Below are positions 25,177 to 34,334 of a DNA stretch of 64,000 nt, in pieces. The notes under the pieces were generated by a model. It ran no database searches. It was not told where the DNA came from and was given only the letters and a program-made list of their open reading frames with translations. The first letter of the stretch is position 1; every line of letters begins with the position of its first letter. The stretch comes from an uncultured Blautia sp. (GTDB lineage: Bacteria > Bacillota > Clostridia > Lachnospirales > Lachnospiraceae): contig USDN01000006.1 in NCBI GenBank assembly GCA_900553515.1, positions 1 through 64,000 of the forward strand, read 5' to 3'. A program made the translations under genes and the position numbers.

Positions 25177-26208
25177 GTGAAATATCAGGAATTATATAAA
25201 ATTCTGGAAGAAAATATAGAAAAAAAGAAAAATATACTGGCGACAGTGATCCAGGGACAGGGGCAGGGAACGCGGCTGTTTTTTTCTGAGGGAGAACTTC
25301 TTGCAAAAAGCAGTGAAGAATGTTTTGGGCCGGAAGAACTCCAACAATTGTCTGATGCATCAGAAAGCGGGATACTGGAATTTGGTTCCCGAAAATTTTT
25401 TGTGGAGCTTTTGCGGAAACCCAGCCGCCTTGTGATCTGCGGGGGAGGACATGTAGCCCGGCAGGTGATTATTCTGGCAAAACGGATCGGATTCCAGGTG
25501 ACTGTTCTGGAGGATCGTCCGCTGTTTGCTGATCAGGCAAGGAAAGCCGGAGCGGATCTTGTGATCTGTGATGATTTCGCTTCCGGACTGGAAAAAATCA
25601 AAGGAAGCAGTGATACTTATTTTCTGGTAGTTACCAGAGGGCACAGATATGATGATATCTGCCTTACGTCCATACTCCGGAAAGAACGCGCTTATGCAGG
25701 GATGATGGCAAGCAGAAAAAGAGGGATCCTTTTGAAAAAGAGACTGATCGAAGAAGGGATACCGGAGGAGGAAGTGGAACTTCTTCATACACCTGTAGGA
25801 CTTTCCATTCATGCAGAGACGCCGGAGGAGATTGCAGTGTCTATTATGGCAGAGCTGATCATGGAAAAAAACAGTGTGAAAAAAACCAGCGGCTATGAAA
25901 AAGAACTTCTGGAGTGCCTTACAGAAGAATCCGATCAGAAAAAAGCACTGGCTACTATTGTATCCCGAAGAGGATCCGCCCCCAGAGAGATCGGGACGAA
26001 AATGATCGTTCTTCCTGACGGAAAGATCATAGGTACGATAGGCGGAGGATGCATGGAAAGCCGTGTCCAGCACCATTGTCTCCATATGCTGAAGGAAGAG
26101 GATCCTAAGGGACGCCTGGTATATGAGGATATGAGAGGAACAGAAGCAGAAGAGGAAGGCCTTGTGTGCGGAGGCACGATCCAGGTGTACCTGGAGGTGC
26201 TTGAGTAA
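25177..26208 (+). CDS. XdhC/CoxI-family protein
   Basis: The 343-residue protein starts at GTG, preceded by AGGGGGA. Its middle (about 83-215) is the XdhC Rossmann domain, with ICGGGHVARQVIILAKRIGF, VTRGHRYDD and YAGMMASRKR. Its C-terminal part (about 245-343) is the XdhC_CoxI domain with GSAPREIGTKMIV and TIGGGCMESRV. The N-terminal 80 residues resemble a degenerate half of the same domain. XdhC proteins insert or sulfurate the molybdenum cofactor of xanthine dehydrogenase-type enzymes. In Firmicutes many lie in selenium-dependent hydroxylase loci. No molybdenum hydroxylase is in this window, so the client enzyme is elsewhere. Confidence 0.88.
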   Translation: MKYQELYKILEENIEKKKNILATVIQGQGQGTRLFFSEGELLAKSSEECFGPEELQQLSDASESGILEFGSRKFFVELLRKPSRLVICGGGHVARQVIILAKRIGFQVTVLEDRPLFADQARKAGADLVICDDFASGLEKIKGSSDTYFLVVTRGHRYDDICLTSILRKERAYAGMMASRKRGILLKKRLIEEGIPEEEVELLHTPVGLSIHAETPEEIAVSIMAELIMEKNSVKKTSGYEKELLECLTEESDQKKALATIVSRRGSAPREIGTKMIVLPDGKIIGTIGGGCMESRVQHHCLHMLKEEDPKGRLVYEDMRGTEAEEEGLVCGGTIQVYLEVLE

Positions 26209-26276
26209 CCGTTTACACGCCTGAAGCTTAAATGTGATTTTGGGTAAAATATGAAATACAAATATACAGGATAATG

Positions 26277-26285
26277 TGGTATACT
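26277..26285 (+). promoter_or_regulatory. Extended -10 promoter of the DUF1002 gene
   Basis: TGGTATACT is an extended -10 element about 45 bp before the ATG. The -35 region is poor. Confidence 0.5.
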
Positions 26286-26328
26286 GTAATTCAGCAGAAG
26301 GAAACAGTTTTTTATTGGAGGACAGAAT

Positions 26329-27888
26329 ATGAGAAAAAGAAGTATGATCACAGCTCTGATCTGCAGTATGTGTCTTACGGCAGGAAGTGCAGTACCGGTT
26401 ATGGCAGATGCTTCTAAGGTAGTGACTCTTGGAGCAGACCTTACTCAGGAGCAGAAGAATACAATGATGCGTTATTTCAAGGCGGATGCAAACCAGGTTC
26501 AGATCCTTACTATTACAAATGAAGATGAAAGAGAACAGCTTGGCTCTTATATCCCTCTGGAGCAGATTGGAACAAGGACTTTAAGCTGTGCTTATGTAAA
26601 GCCGACCCAGTCCGGCGGTATTAAAGTCCGTACAGCGAACCTGAACTATGTGACAGGAAATATGATCGCTAATGCACTTTCTACAGCAGGAGTTACCAAC
26701 TGCGAAGCAGTTGCAGCCTGCCCTTATGAGGTATCCGGTACAGGAGCCCTGACAGGTGTGATCATGGCATATGAAAGTGCCAGCGGACAGACTTTAGACA
26801 GTACAAAGAAAGACCTTGCAACACAGGAGGTTGTTGTAACAGGAAATCTTTCTCAGCAGGTAGGTCAGGATAATGCTACGAACATCCTCAATGAGGCAAA
26901 GCTCCAGATCATTGGGAATAATGTTCAGAATGCAGATGAAATCTATAATATTGTAAATAACATTGCAGTTGAGAATAATGTGAGTCTCAGTGAGGAAGAG
27001 ATGAGTACGATCGTTTCACTTCTTCAGGAGATCGCACAGCAGAATTATGATATCGCGCAGATGCAGGAAACACTGGAAAGCATTCAGCAGAATCTGAATA
27101 ACAGTCAGAGTGGTGAAGCGCAGGGTGAACAGGATTATGTAGATGAAGACAGTTCTGATGGAGAAGATATCACAGCCAATGTAGATACAGATGCCCTTGG
27201 TGAGGACATTATCGAGAGTTCTACAGAAGATCCGTCCCTTCAGGAAGAAACCATGGGTGATCAGAATGGAGAGGATTATGTAGATGAGGGAACAGGTATC
27301 CCTGAGGCAACAGAAGATGAAGAAGTGCTGGACGGTACAGCTCAGGATGATGGGGTTGTGGATCCGACAGAAGGTACAGAGGAAGATCCTCTTAGTACAG
27401 ATGAACTCGATGAAGAGGGAAGAGTGTTCTTTGAAAAGGCAGAAGCCTTCTGCAAGGGAGAATATGAAGGAGATCCTGTTTCTCTTCAGAATGTGATGGG
27501 ACCGGATGCTTATGCAGCAGTGACAATTGATCCGGAAACTGGTGCGAAGCTGTCACAGAAAGTTCTTGAAGCTTATATCAATGTTCTGAAAGATGGTGGA
27601 ATGAGCTATCTTCCTATGGAAACAGACCTGTATGTATCAGGAGCACTGAACATGGTCAATGCAGAGATGAAGATTATTTTCAGTATTGAGACAGAACCGG
27701 AAGCAGATGATATCCTGATCAATGAAACTCCGGAAACAAGACAGGCTCTTTATGAAGATACTATGAAATTTTTCGAAACTCTTTATGGAGAAAATACGGA
27801 TATGACAGACACTTCAGAAGAAGGAACAGAAGAGGTATTACCAGAAGAATCTATGGAAGACATTCCTTATGAGGAAGCAGTATACTGA
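26329..27888 (+). CDS. Secreted DUF1002 protein with long acidic C-terminus
   Basis: The 519-residue protein has a signal peptide (MITALICSMCLTAGSAVPVMA) and a DUF1002 domain (about residues 30-265) similar to Bacillus YpuA: VTLGADLTQEQKNTMMRYF, IPLEQIGTRTLSCAYVKPT and ANALSTAGVTNCEAVAACP. A Gln/Asn-rich helical stretch (EMSTIVSLLQEIAQQNYDIAQ) precedes a highly acidic linker with repeated DYVDE. A second, unrecognised folded segment follows (about 365-490). The acidic tail ends EEVLPEESMEDIPYEEAVY. There is no membrane anchor or sorting signal. The function is unknown. Confidence 0.85.
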   Translation: MRKRSMITALICSMCLTAGSAVPVMADASKVVTLGADLTQEQKNTMMRYFKADANQVQILTITNEDEREQLGSYIPLEQIGTRTLSCAYVKPTQSGGIKVRTANLNYVTGNMIANALSTAGVTNCEAVAACPYEVSGTGALTGVIMAYESASGQTLDSTKKDLATQEVVVTGNLSQQVGQDNATNILNEAKLQIIGNNVQNADEIYNIVNNIAVENNVSLSEEEMSTIVSLLQEIAQQNYDIAQMQETLESIQQNLNNSQSGEAQGEQDYVDEDSSDGEDITANVDTDALGEDIIESSTEDPSLQEETMGDQNGEDYVDEGTGIPEATEDEEVLDGTAQDDGVVDPTEGTEEDPLSTDELDEEGRVFFEKAEAFCKGEYEGDPVSLQNVMGPDAYAAVTIDPETGAKLSQKVLEAYINVLKDGGMSYLPMETDLYVSGALNMVNAEMKIIFSIETEPEADDILINETPETRQALYEDTMKFFETLYGENTDMTDTSEEGTEEVLPEESMEDIPYEEAVY

Positions 27889-27903
27889 TTTTGAAAATGT
27901 TTA

Positions 27904-27927
27904 GGGCGGCTGATCAGCCGCCCTTTT
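27904..27927 (+). terminator. Terminator of the DUF1002 gene
   Basis: GGGCGGCTGATCAGCCGCCC is a perfect 20-nt palindrome followed by TTTT. The tight loop suggests the stem opens at the centre. Confidence 0.85.
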
Positions 27928-27953
27928 GCTGTAGACAGAAGAAATACCTGCTT

Positions 27954-28020
27954 CCATTGCCGCAGGCAATCTGGAATGAATTTTGGTTCGTTGCTGTGAG
28001 CGGAGTGAATGGTGATAATT
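27954..28020 (+). repeat. Dispersed intergenic repeat, family B, copy 2
   Basis: CATTGCCGCAGGCAATCTGG then AATGAATTTTGGT matches the element at 4073 in the same orientation. Here too it lies between a terminator or gene end and the promoter of the next gene. Confidence 0.55.
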
Positions 28021-28040
28021 TTGTGTCTTACTGGAAATAC

Positions 28041-28069
28041 TGGAAAAAATATTTTGGCTGTGCTACAAT
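28041..28069 (+). promoter_or_regulatory. Possible rlmI promoter
   Basis: TGGAAA (28041-28046), 17-bp spacer, TACAAT (28064-28069). The match is moderate. Confidence 0.35.
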
Positions 28070-28122
28070 AGATAAAATACTGACAAATACAATGGAATTA
28101 TATTTCCGAAGGGAGAAAACAC

Positions 28123-29325
28123 ATGAGTTTGGCTGTGGTAACGCTGAAAAAGGGAGAAGGACGGCTTCTGAAATCAGGCGGTATGTGGGTGTTTGATAAT
28201 GAGATTGCTTCTGTAATGGGAAGTTTTTTAAATGGTGATGTGGTACTGGTACGGGATTTTGATGGATATCCTATGGGAAAAGGCTTTATCAATACAAATT
28301 CCAAGATTACGGTGAGACTTTTAACAAGAGATGAAAATCAGAAAATTGATGAAAAGTTTCTTGAAATGAGAGTAAGAGATGCATGGGAATACCGTAAAAA
28401 AGTAACAGATACCAGCAGCTGCCGTTTGATCTTCGGAGAAGCAGATTTTCTTCCGGGTCTGGTAGTAGACAAGTTCTCTGATGTTTTGGTTGTACAGTCT
28501 CTTGCATTAGGAATAGACCGTTTAAAGCTTCAGATTCTGGAACTGTTAAAAAGTATCCTTGCAGAAGATGGGATACAGATTCGTGGAGTTTATGAAAGAA
28601 GCGATGCAAAGGTACGCCGTCAGGAGGGAATGGACCTGTATAAAGGCTTCATCGGTGAAGAATTTCCGACTCTGGTGGAAATTGAAGAAAACGGAGTCAG
28701 GTATCAGGTGGATGTCCGCGACGGACAGAAAACAGGATTTTTCCTTGATCAGAAATACAATCGTCTTGCCATTCAGAAGTTATGTAAGGATGCCAGAGTT
28801 CTGGACTGCTTTACGCATACAGGATCTTTTGCCCTGAACGCGGGGATTGCAGGAGCAAGTGAAGTTACAGGTGTGGATGCTTCACAGCTTGCAGTAGATC
28901 AGGCAACTGCCAATGCAAAGCTGAACGGACTGGACAGCAGAGTGAAATTTATCTGTGAAGATGTATTTGAACTGCTTCCTGAACTGGAAGAAAGAGGAGA
29001 GAAATTTGATGTAGTGATTCTTGATCCTCCTGCATTTACCAAATCCAGAAATTCGGTAAAAAATGCAGTCAAAGGTTATCGGGAGATTAACCTCCGTGCC
29101 ATGAAACTGGTAAAAGACGGCGGTTTTCTTGCCACCTGTTCCTGTTCTCATTTTATGACATATGAATTGTTTACAAAAACAATCGGTCAGGCGGCACGCA
29201 GCGCTCATAAGCGTCTGAGACAGGTGGAATACAGAACCCAGGCACCGGATCATCCGATCCTGTGGTCTTCAGACGAATCATATTATTTGAAATTTTACAT
29301 ATTCCAGGTATGCAGTGACAAGTAA
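28123..29325 (+). CDS. rlmI: 23S rRNA (cytosine-5)-methyltransferase RlmI family
   Basis: The 400-residue protein has an N-terminal PUA RNA-binding domain (about 1-75), an RlmI-like central domain (GEADFLPGLVVDKF) and a C-terminal SAM methyltransferase. Its motifs include GFFLDQKYNR, VLDCFTHTGSFAL, the ILDPPAFTKSRN motif and the catalytic-cysteine-like ATCSCSHFM. RlmI makes m5C1962 of 23S rRNA in E. coli. Firmicute homologues (YwbD type) are annotated the same way. The RBS is AGGGAG. The next three genes follow closely and may be co-transcribed. Confidence 0.92.
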   Translation: MSLAVVTLKKGEGRLLKSGGMWVFDNEIASVMGSFLNGDVVLVRDFDGYPMGKGFINTNSKITVRLLTRDENQKIDEKFLEMRVRDAWEYRKKVTDTSSCRLIFGEADFLPGLVVDKFSDVLVVQSLALGIDRLKLQILELLKSILAEDGIQIRGVYERSDAKVRRQEGMDLYKGFIGEEFPTLVEIEENGVRYQVDVRDGQKTGFFLDQKYNRLAIQKLCKDARVLDCFTHTGSFALNAGIAGASEVTGVDASQLAVDQATANAKLNGLDSRVKFICEDVFELLPELEERGEKFDVVILDPPAFTKSRNSVKNAVKGYREINLRAMKLVKDGGFLATCSCSHFMTYELFTKTIGQAARSAHKRLRQVEYRTQAPDHPILWSSDESYYLKFYIFQVCSDK

Positions 29326-29358
29326 AGAGTTTAAGTATAACAAAAGAGGTGTTTTTTC

Positions 29359-29772
29359 ATGAAAGAAAAGTTTATGAGGTTTATGCAGGGGCGCTATGGC
29401 GTAGACGGATTTGCACGTTTTACCATGGGCGTAGCACTGGTATGTATTGTTGTTTCTGTCTTTTTCCGAAATGGAAGTACAGCAGGTGCTTTATTAAATA
29501 CGTTAGGACTGGCATCTATCATCTATACTTATTTTCGTATGCTTTCCAGGAATGTTTCCAGGCGCTATGCGGAAAATCAGAAATATCTTGCCATGACTTC
29601 AAAACTGAGACAGCACTTTAACAGGGAAAAGAATATGATGCAGCAGAGAAAGACACATCATATCTACACATGCCCAGGCTGTGGACAAAAGATACGTATT
29701 CCAAGAGGAAGCGGCAAGAAAGTAGAGATTGATTGTCCGAAATGTCACACGAAATTTATCAAAAAGATCTGA
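29359..29772 (+). CDS. Membrane protein with C-terminal zinc ribbon
   Basis: The 137-residue protein has two predicted membrane helices (MGVALVCIVVSVFF and LLNTLGLASIIYTYF). A basic linker follows, then a zinc-ribbon at the C-terminus with CPGC and CPKC (about residues 111-131). It is widespread in Lachnospiraceae as an uncharacterised protein. It lies in a run with rlmI, DUF5685 and a J-domain gene with short gaps. The zinc ribbon would face the cytosol. The role is unknown. Confidence 0.8.
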   Translation: MKEKFMRFMQGRYGVDGFARFTMGVALVCIVVSVFFRNGSTAGALLNTLGLASIIYTYFRMLSRNVSRRYAENQKYLAMTSKLRQHFNREKNMMQQRKTHHIYTCPGCGQKIRIPRGSGKKVEIDCPKCHTKFIKKI

Positions 29773-29799
29773 ATATAACAGGAACAGGCAGGAGATTCT

Positions 29800-30645
29800 A
29801 TGTTTGGTTATGTGGTAATGAACAGACCTGAAATGAAAATAAAAGATTACGATCTTTACAGATCTTTCTACTGTGGACTGTGCCGGGAACTCCGTGACCG
29901 GTATGGTATTTCCGGTCAGATTACGCTTACCTATGATCTGACCTTTGTAACTCTTCTTTTAAGCGGGCTTTATGAACCGCCTACAAAAAAGGGAACCAGC
30001 CGCTGCATTGTACATCCGGTACGCAGGCAGCCTGTGCGAAAAAATGAGTTCACAGAATATGCAGCAGATATGAATGTATTTCTGGCGTACTATAAATGTG
30101 TAGACGACTGGAAAGATGAAAAAAAACTTTCGCGTCTGGCGTACAGTCGTTTGCTTGAACGAAAAGATAAAAGAGCAGAAGCTTTGTGGAAAAAGAAGAC
30201 TTCCGTGATCATCCATCATCTTAATGAGATCTCTGCCATGGAGAAAGCAGGTGAAACAGATATAGACAGAATATCTGGCTGTTTTGGAAAGATCATGGAG
30301 GAAATCCTGGTGTGGAAAGAAGATCAATGGGAACCTGCTCTGAGACGGATGGGGTTTTATCTGGGTAAATTTATTTATCTGATGGATGCCTTTGATGATG
30401 TGGAAGAGGATATAGAAAAAGGAAATTACAATCCGTTTGCACAGGATTATATAATAGAAGGGTTCGAGGAAAAAGTACGTCAGATCCTGATCATGATGAT
30501 GGCGGAAGCCTGCAGGGAATTTGAGAAACTTCCTATTATAAGATATGCAGATATTCTTCGGAATATTTTATACTCCGGTGTGTGGTGCCGGTTTGAAACG
30601 GTATCAGAGAAAAGGAAGGAGAAACAGGAGAAGAAACATGTTTGA
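29800..30645 (+). CDS. DUF5685 family protein
   Basis: The 281-residue protein starts with [20 protein letters not shown], typical of DUF5685, followed by [15 protein letters not shown]. The C-terminal half has [20 protein letters not shown], which resembles a helical DDxxE-like acidic motif, and NYNPFAQDY. Conserved cysteines (CGLC, C near 68) suggest metal or cofactor binding. The biochemical role is unknown. Its stop codon overlaps the start of the J-domain gene by 8 bp, so the two products are probably functionally linked. Confidence 0.82.
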   Translation: MFGYVVMNRPEMKIKDYDLYRSFYCGLCRELRDRYGISGQITLTYDLTFVTLLLSGLYEPPTKKGTSRCIVHPVRRQPVRKNEFTEYAADMNVFLAYYKCVDDWKDEKKLSRLAYSRLLERKDKRAEALWKKKTSVIIHHLNEISAMEKAGETDIDRISGCFGKIMEEILVWKEDQWEPALRRMGFYLGKFIYLMDAFDDVEEDIEKGNYNPFAQDYIIEGFEEKVRQILIMMMAEACREFEKLPIIRYADILRNILYSGVWCRFETVSEKRKEKQEKKHV

Positions 30646-31294
30646 TCCATACAGTATTCTTGGTGTATCAAGAGATGCATCAGATGAAGAAATAAAAAAG
30701 GCATACAGACGGCTTAGCCGGAAATATCATCCGGATGCCAATATCAATAATCCAAATAAAGACCAGGCAGAAGAAAAATTCAAGGAGATCCAACAGGCCT
30801 ATGACCAGATCATGAAGGAGAGAGAGTATGGCTCTTCAGGCGGGGCTTATGGCAGCAATAATTATGGTGGATTTGGAGGCTATGGAGGTTTTGGCGGACA
30901 GACAAATACCGGATATCAGGACGAGGAAGCAATCCGCAGACAGGCGGCAGCTAATTATGTGCAGAGCGGCCATTACCAGGAGGCCATGAATGTGCTGTCT
31001 TCGCTGAAAGAGAGAAATGCTCAGTGGTATTATCTTTCTGCTGTGACCAACATGGGGCTTGGAAATAATGTAAATGCATTAAATCACATTCGGGAAGCTG
31101 TTCGTATGGAACCGGATAATATGCAGTACCGTATGACATTGCAGCGCATGGAAGGCGGCGGAGCCTGGTATCAGGAGCAGCAGAATCCTTTTGGCGGAAT
31201 GCCGGTTGGCGGAAATGATTTTTGCATGAAGTGTCTGATCGCAAATATGGCATGCAGCTGCTGCTGTCCGGGAAGCGGTGTGATCTGCTGCTGA
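30638..31294 (+). CDS. J-domain (DnaJ-like) protein with Cys-rich tail
   Basis: The start at 30638 ([15 protein letters not shown]) is chosen from AGGAG 7 bp upstream and the J-domain start; a longer frame from 30545 is inside the previous gene. The 218-residue protein has a J domain (residues 1-65) with the HPD motif (KYHPDAN), a Gly/Tyr-rich linker ([11 protein letters not shown]), a helical TPR-like region (about 105-175) and a short cysteine-dense C-terminus ([20 protein letters not shown]). J domains stimulate DnaK ATPase. The TPR-like part may select clients. The cysteine tail could bind zinc or a cluster. Translationally coupled to the DUF5685 gene. Confidence 0.87.
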   Translation: MFDPYSILGVSRDASDEEIKKAYRRLSRKYHPDANINNPNKDQAEEKFKEIQQAYDQIMKEREYGSSGGAYGSNNYGGFGGYGGFGGQTNTGYQDEEAIRRQAAANYVQSGHYQEAMNVLSSLKERNAQWYYLSAVTNMGLGNNVNALNHIREAVRMEPDNMQYRMTLQRMEGGGAWYQEQQNPFGGMPVGGNDFCMKCLIANMACSCCCPGSGVICC

Positions 31295-31321
31295 CGGCAG
31301 TTATGTTTCTAAAGAAAAAAA

Positions 31322-31350
31322 TTGACATTTTCTCTTCAGAAGATTAATAT
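31322..31350 (+). promoter_or_regulatory. ddh promoter
   Basis: TTGACA (31322-31327), 17-bp spacer, TAATAT (31345-31350), about 30 bp before the ATG. Confidence 0.8.
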
Positions 31351-31381
31351 AAAAACAAAGTGAAATGAGGAGGAAATTATT

Positions 31382-32368
31382 ATGAGTATTCGAATTGGAA
31401 TCATGGGATATGGTAATCTTGGAAGAGGCGTAGAATGCGCTGTCAAACACAATCCGGATCTTGAACTTACAGCAGTTTTTACACGCCGTGATCCTGACAC
31501 TGTAAAGATTCTTACAGAAACCGCAAAGGTATGTCATGTAGACGAAGCAGAAAGTATGAAGGATGAGATCGATGTCCTTATCATCTGCGGTGGAAGCGCT
31601 ACAGATCTTCCTGTACAGACACCGAAATTTGCCCAGTGGTTTAATGTGGTAGACAGCTTTGACACTCATGCCAAAATTCCGGAACATTTTGCAAATGTGG
31701 ATAAGACAGCTCAGGAAAGCGGTCATGTAGGCATTATTTCTGTAGGCTGGGATCCGGGGATGTTTTCACTGAACAGAATGTATGCAAATGCTATCCTTAG
31801 CAATGGAAAAGATTATACTTTCTGGGGCAAAGGTGTAAGCCAGGGACATTCTGATGCTATCCGCAGGATAGAAGGAGTAAAGGACGGAAAACAGTATACA
31901 ATCCCTGTAGAAGCTGCTCTTGAAGCAGTGAGAAATGGAGAAAATCCGGAACTTTCTACAAGAGAAAAGCATACAAGGGAATGTTTCGTTGTGGCAGAAG
32001 AGGGAGCAGATCTGGCTCGTATCGAAAATGAGATCAAGACTATGCCGAACTATTTTGCAGACTATGATACTACAGTACATTTTATTACTGAGGAAGAACT
32101 GAAACGTGATCACAGTGGTATTCCTCATGGAGGTTTTGTGATTCGTACAGGCAGTACAGGCTGGAATGATGAGAATAAACATGTGATTGAATACAGCCTG
32201 AAGCTGGATTCCAACCCGGAATTTACATCTTCTGTGATTGTTGCCTATGCAAGAGCGGCATATCGTATGTATAAAGAAGGTCAGAAGGGATGTAAGACAG
32301 TATTTGACGTGGCTCCGGCATATTTAAGTGCACTGGATGGAGCGGAACTGAGGAAACATCTTCTTTAA
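31382..32368 (+). CDS. ddh: meso-Diaminopimelate dehydrogenase
   Basis: The 328-residue protein matches NADP-dependent meso-DAP D-dehydrogenase. It has an N-terminal Rossmann motif (GIMGYGNLGRGVE), the VFTRRDP segment, the substrate region SVGWDPGMFSLNRMY and the dimer/substrate segment KGVSQGHSDAIRRI. It makes meso-DAP in one step from tetrahydrodipicolinate, for lysine and for the peptidoglycan cross-link. This implies a DAP-type wall, consistent with the many wall enzymes in the window. It has its own promoter and terminator, with the RBS GAGGAGG. Confidence 0.95.
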   Translation: MSIRIGIMGYGNLGRGVECAVKHNPDLELTAVFTRRDPDTVKILTETAKVCHVDEAESMKDEIDVLIICGGSATDLPVQTPKFAQWFNVVDSFDTHAKIPEHFANVDKTAQESGHVGIISVGWDPGMFSLNRMYANAILSNGKDYTFWGKGVSQGHSDAIRRIEGVKDGKQYTIPVEAALEAVRNGENPELSTREKHTRECFVVAEEGADLARIENEIKTMPNYFADYDTTVHFITEEELKRDHSGIPHGGFVIRTGSTGWNDENKHVIEYSLKLDSNPEFTSSVIVAYARAAYRMYKEGQKGCKTVFDVAPAYLSALDGAELRKHLL

Positions 32369-32378
32369 AAATATTACA

Positions 32379-32413
32379 AAAGAGTGAAGCCATTAAGGTT
32401 TTGCTCTTTTTTT
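32379..32413 (+). terminator. ddh terminator
   Basis: AAAGAGTGAAGCC (32379-32391) pairs with GGTTTTGCTCTTT (32397-32409) using three G-T wobbles, then TTTT. Confidence 0.75.
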
Positions 32414-32443
32414 GTGGTTCTTTTACAATATGTAATAAAATTA

Positions 32444-32472
32444 TTGACGCATGGAAAAAGATGCGATATAAT
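32444..32472 (+). promoter_or_regulatory. Promoter of the cell-wall-binding hydrolase gene
   Basis: TTGACG (32444-32449), 17-bp spacer, TATAAT (32467-32472). Confidence 0.85.
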
Positions 32473-32485
32473 AAATACACAATAT

Positions 32486-32502
32486 TGTAACAACATTGTA
32501 AA
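32486..32502 (+). promoter_or_regulatory. Candidate WalR box
   Basis: TGTAAC-AACAT-TGTAAA fits the WalR (YycF) consensus TGTWAH-N5-TGTWAH exactly. It lies 13 bp after the -10, over the early transcribed region. That position fits repression, as known for some WalR-controlled wall genes in Bacillus. Confidence 0.55.
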
Positions 32503-32532
32503 GATTATAAAGATAAAGAAGAGGGTAAGTTT

Positions 32533-34170
32533 ATGAAGAAGGTATGCAAACGGTGGAAATTCTGGGGCTTGTTACTGGGGCTTATGCTATTTGCAGCCGG
32601 TTTTACTGTGCAGTCTACTACGGTAGAAACGCAGGCAGCAGTAAACGGCTTCCGGACTGTAAACGGAAAAACATATTATTACAAAAATGGTAAGAAAGTA
32701 AAAGGCTGGCTGACGCTGGGTAAAAATAAGTATTATCTTAATGCAAAGACCGGCGTTATGTATAAAGGCTGGTACAAGATCAGCAACGGAAGATGCAGAT
32801 ACTTTGACTCACGTTCCGGAGTCATGAAAAGAGGTCTTACAAAGGTCGGAAGCTATTACTATTATTTTGATGGAAGTACAGGATGGGCAAAAACAGGATT
32901 CCTGAAGGCTGCCAATGGAAATACCAGATATTTCCAGCCTGGAACGTACCGGATGGCAAAAGGCTGGATGAAAAATGCCAAGAATCAAAAATGGTATTTC
33001 AGCACCAGCAATGGAATCATGTATAAGGGTCTGAAAAAAATCGGAAGCTATTCTTACTATTTTGACGGAAATACAGGAGCTGCCAAACAGGGATTTCTGA
33101 CAGCAACCAATGGAAATACCAGATATTTCCGCGGCGGAACTTATCGTATGGCTACCGGATGGCTGACCAACTCCAAGGGTGAAAAAAGATATTTCTATCC
33201 GTCAAACGGTATTATGTTTAAAGGACATAAGCGTGTCAGCGGAAAGTGGTATTATTTTGACAAAAACTCCGGTATTGCCAAGGGCGGATGGGTTACAGAG
33301 TCAGGAAAGAAGAGATATTATGATCCTGAGACCTTTGTGATGGTTACCGGAACCAGAACCATCGAAGGCGTTACATATACTTTTGACTCAAACGGATATG
33401 TGATTTCTTCTCAGGATAATGATGAGCAGCCGGATATCTCCACGCCAACTTCACAGAGAACCCTTAAGAATTATCTTCTTGGAGCCCTTCAGCCGGTAGG
33501 AAGGACCTTATATATATGGGGCGGCGGACATGGATGGAGCGATGCCACAAGAAAAGGTATCAGTACCAGGTGGACATCCTTCTATAACAGCCAGAACAGC
33601 AGCTATAATTATAAGAATTATAATGATCTCAGTGAAACAAATCGTGCTAAAGGCCTGGATTGTTCCGGTTATGTAGGCTGGTCTACTTATCAGGTAATGC
33701 AGTCAAAATCCGGTGTCGGTTCCGGATATACAGTTGTTTCCGGTGAGATCGGAGGTCTTTACAAATCAAAAGGATGGGGAAATATCTATAACCAGAATTA
33801 TCTCAGTAATACAGGCTACAAGCTTTATCCGGGAGATATCGGATATGATGCAAACCATACATGGATCATCCTGGGACAGTGCAGTGATAAGAGTGCTGTA
33901 ATCCTTCATTCCACACCGAATGCCGGAGTGCAGATTTCAGGAACTCCTACACCTAATGGAAATTATTCAAGCCAGGCAATCGCTCTTGCCCAGAAGTATA
34001 TGGCACGCTATCCGGGATACCAGAAGATGGGAGCTTCTTTCTATCATACATCATCCGGAGCATATATCCGCAGAGGTAATTATTTCAGATGGAGTACAAA
34101 TACTCTCAGTGATCCAAACGGATACAGATATAAAACTGCAGATCAGATTCTTGCAGATCTGTTTAGTTAA
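32533..34170 (+). CDS. Secreted NlpC/P60-like hydrolase with cell-wall-binding repeats
   Basis: The 545-residue protein has a signal peptide (FWGLLLGLMLFAAGFTVQS, cleavage near TQAAV). About a dozen CW_binding_1-type repeats of roughly 20 residues follow (about 40-295, with YYYFDGSTGWAKTGF, MYKGLKKIGSYSYYF and similar). Such repeats bind choline or glucan and wall polymers. The C-terminus (about 315-545) is NlpC/P60-like, with the catalytic cysteine in GLDCSGYVGW and the histidine in NHTWIILG. It should cut a peptide bond in peptidoglycan. The domain is longer than a minimal NlpC/P60. The candidate WalR box suggests control by wall stress. Confidence 0.88.
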   Translation: MKKVCKRWKFWGLLLGLMLFAAGFTVQSTTVETQAAVNGFRTVNGKTYYYKNGKKVKGWLTLGKNKYYLNAKTGVMYKGWYKISNGRCRYFDSRSGVMKRGLTKVGSYYYYFDGSTGWAKTGFLKAANGNTRYFQPGTYRMAKGWMKNAKNQKWYFSTSNGIMYKGLKKIGSYSYYFDGNTGAAKQGFLTATNGNTRYFRGGTYRMATGWLTNSKGEKRYFYPSNGIMFKGHKRVSGKWYYFDKNSGIAKGGWVTESGKKRYYDPETFVMVTGTRTIEGVTYTFDSNGYVISSQDNDEQPDISTPTSQRTLKNYLLGALQPVGRTLYIWGGGHGWSDATRKGISTRWTSFYNSQNSSYNYKNYNDLSETNRAKGLDCSGYVGWSTYQVMQSKSGVGSGYTVVSGEIGGLYKSKGWGNIYNQNYLSNTGYKLYPGDIGYDANHTWIILGQCSDKSAVILHSTPNAGVQISGTPTPNGNYSSQAIALAQKYMARYPGYQKMGASFYHTSSGAYIRRGNYFRWSTNTLSDPNGYRYKTADQILADLFS

Positions 34171-34210
34171 GTATCCTGCAGAAAAGTTTAGATTTGTTTA
34201 TAGGAAAAAT

Positions 34211-34247
34211 AACGGGGAGCATTTCCTTTTGGAAATGTCTCCCCGTT
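34211..34247 (+). terminator. Hairpin after the cell-wall-binding hydrolase gene
   Basis: AACGGGGAG (34211-34219) pairs with CTCCCCGTT (34239-34247), with inner ATTTCC/GGAAAT around TTTT. No T run follows, so termination may be partial. Confidence 0.6.
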
Positions 34248-34305
34248 ACTGTTGCACAATCATTAATAAATATTACAAAATTTTAAACTTTTAATCAATT
34301 AAGAC

Positions 34306-34334
34306 TTGCAATCCATGTAATCCTGTGTTAATAT
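34306..34334 (+). promoter_or_regulatory. Promoter of the coiled-coil NlpC/P60 gene
   Basis: TTGCAA (34306-34311), 17-bp spacer, TAATAT (34329-34334). Downstream at 34366-34383, TGTTAC and TGTTAA half-sites are 6 bp apart, close to but not matching the 5-bp WalR spacing. Confidence 0.7.

Noticed and set aside
29959..30327. Minus-strand open frame inside the DUF5685 gene
   Set aside because: It is a shadow frame with Phe/Cys/Ile-rich composition and no supporting signals.
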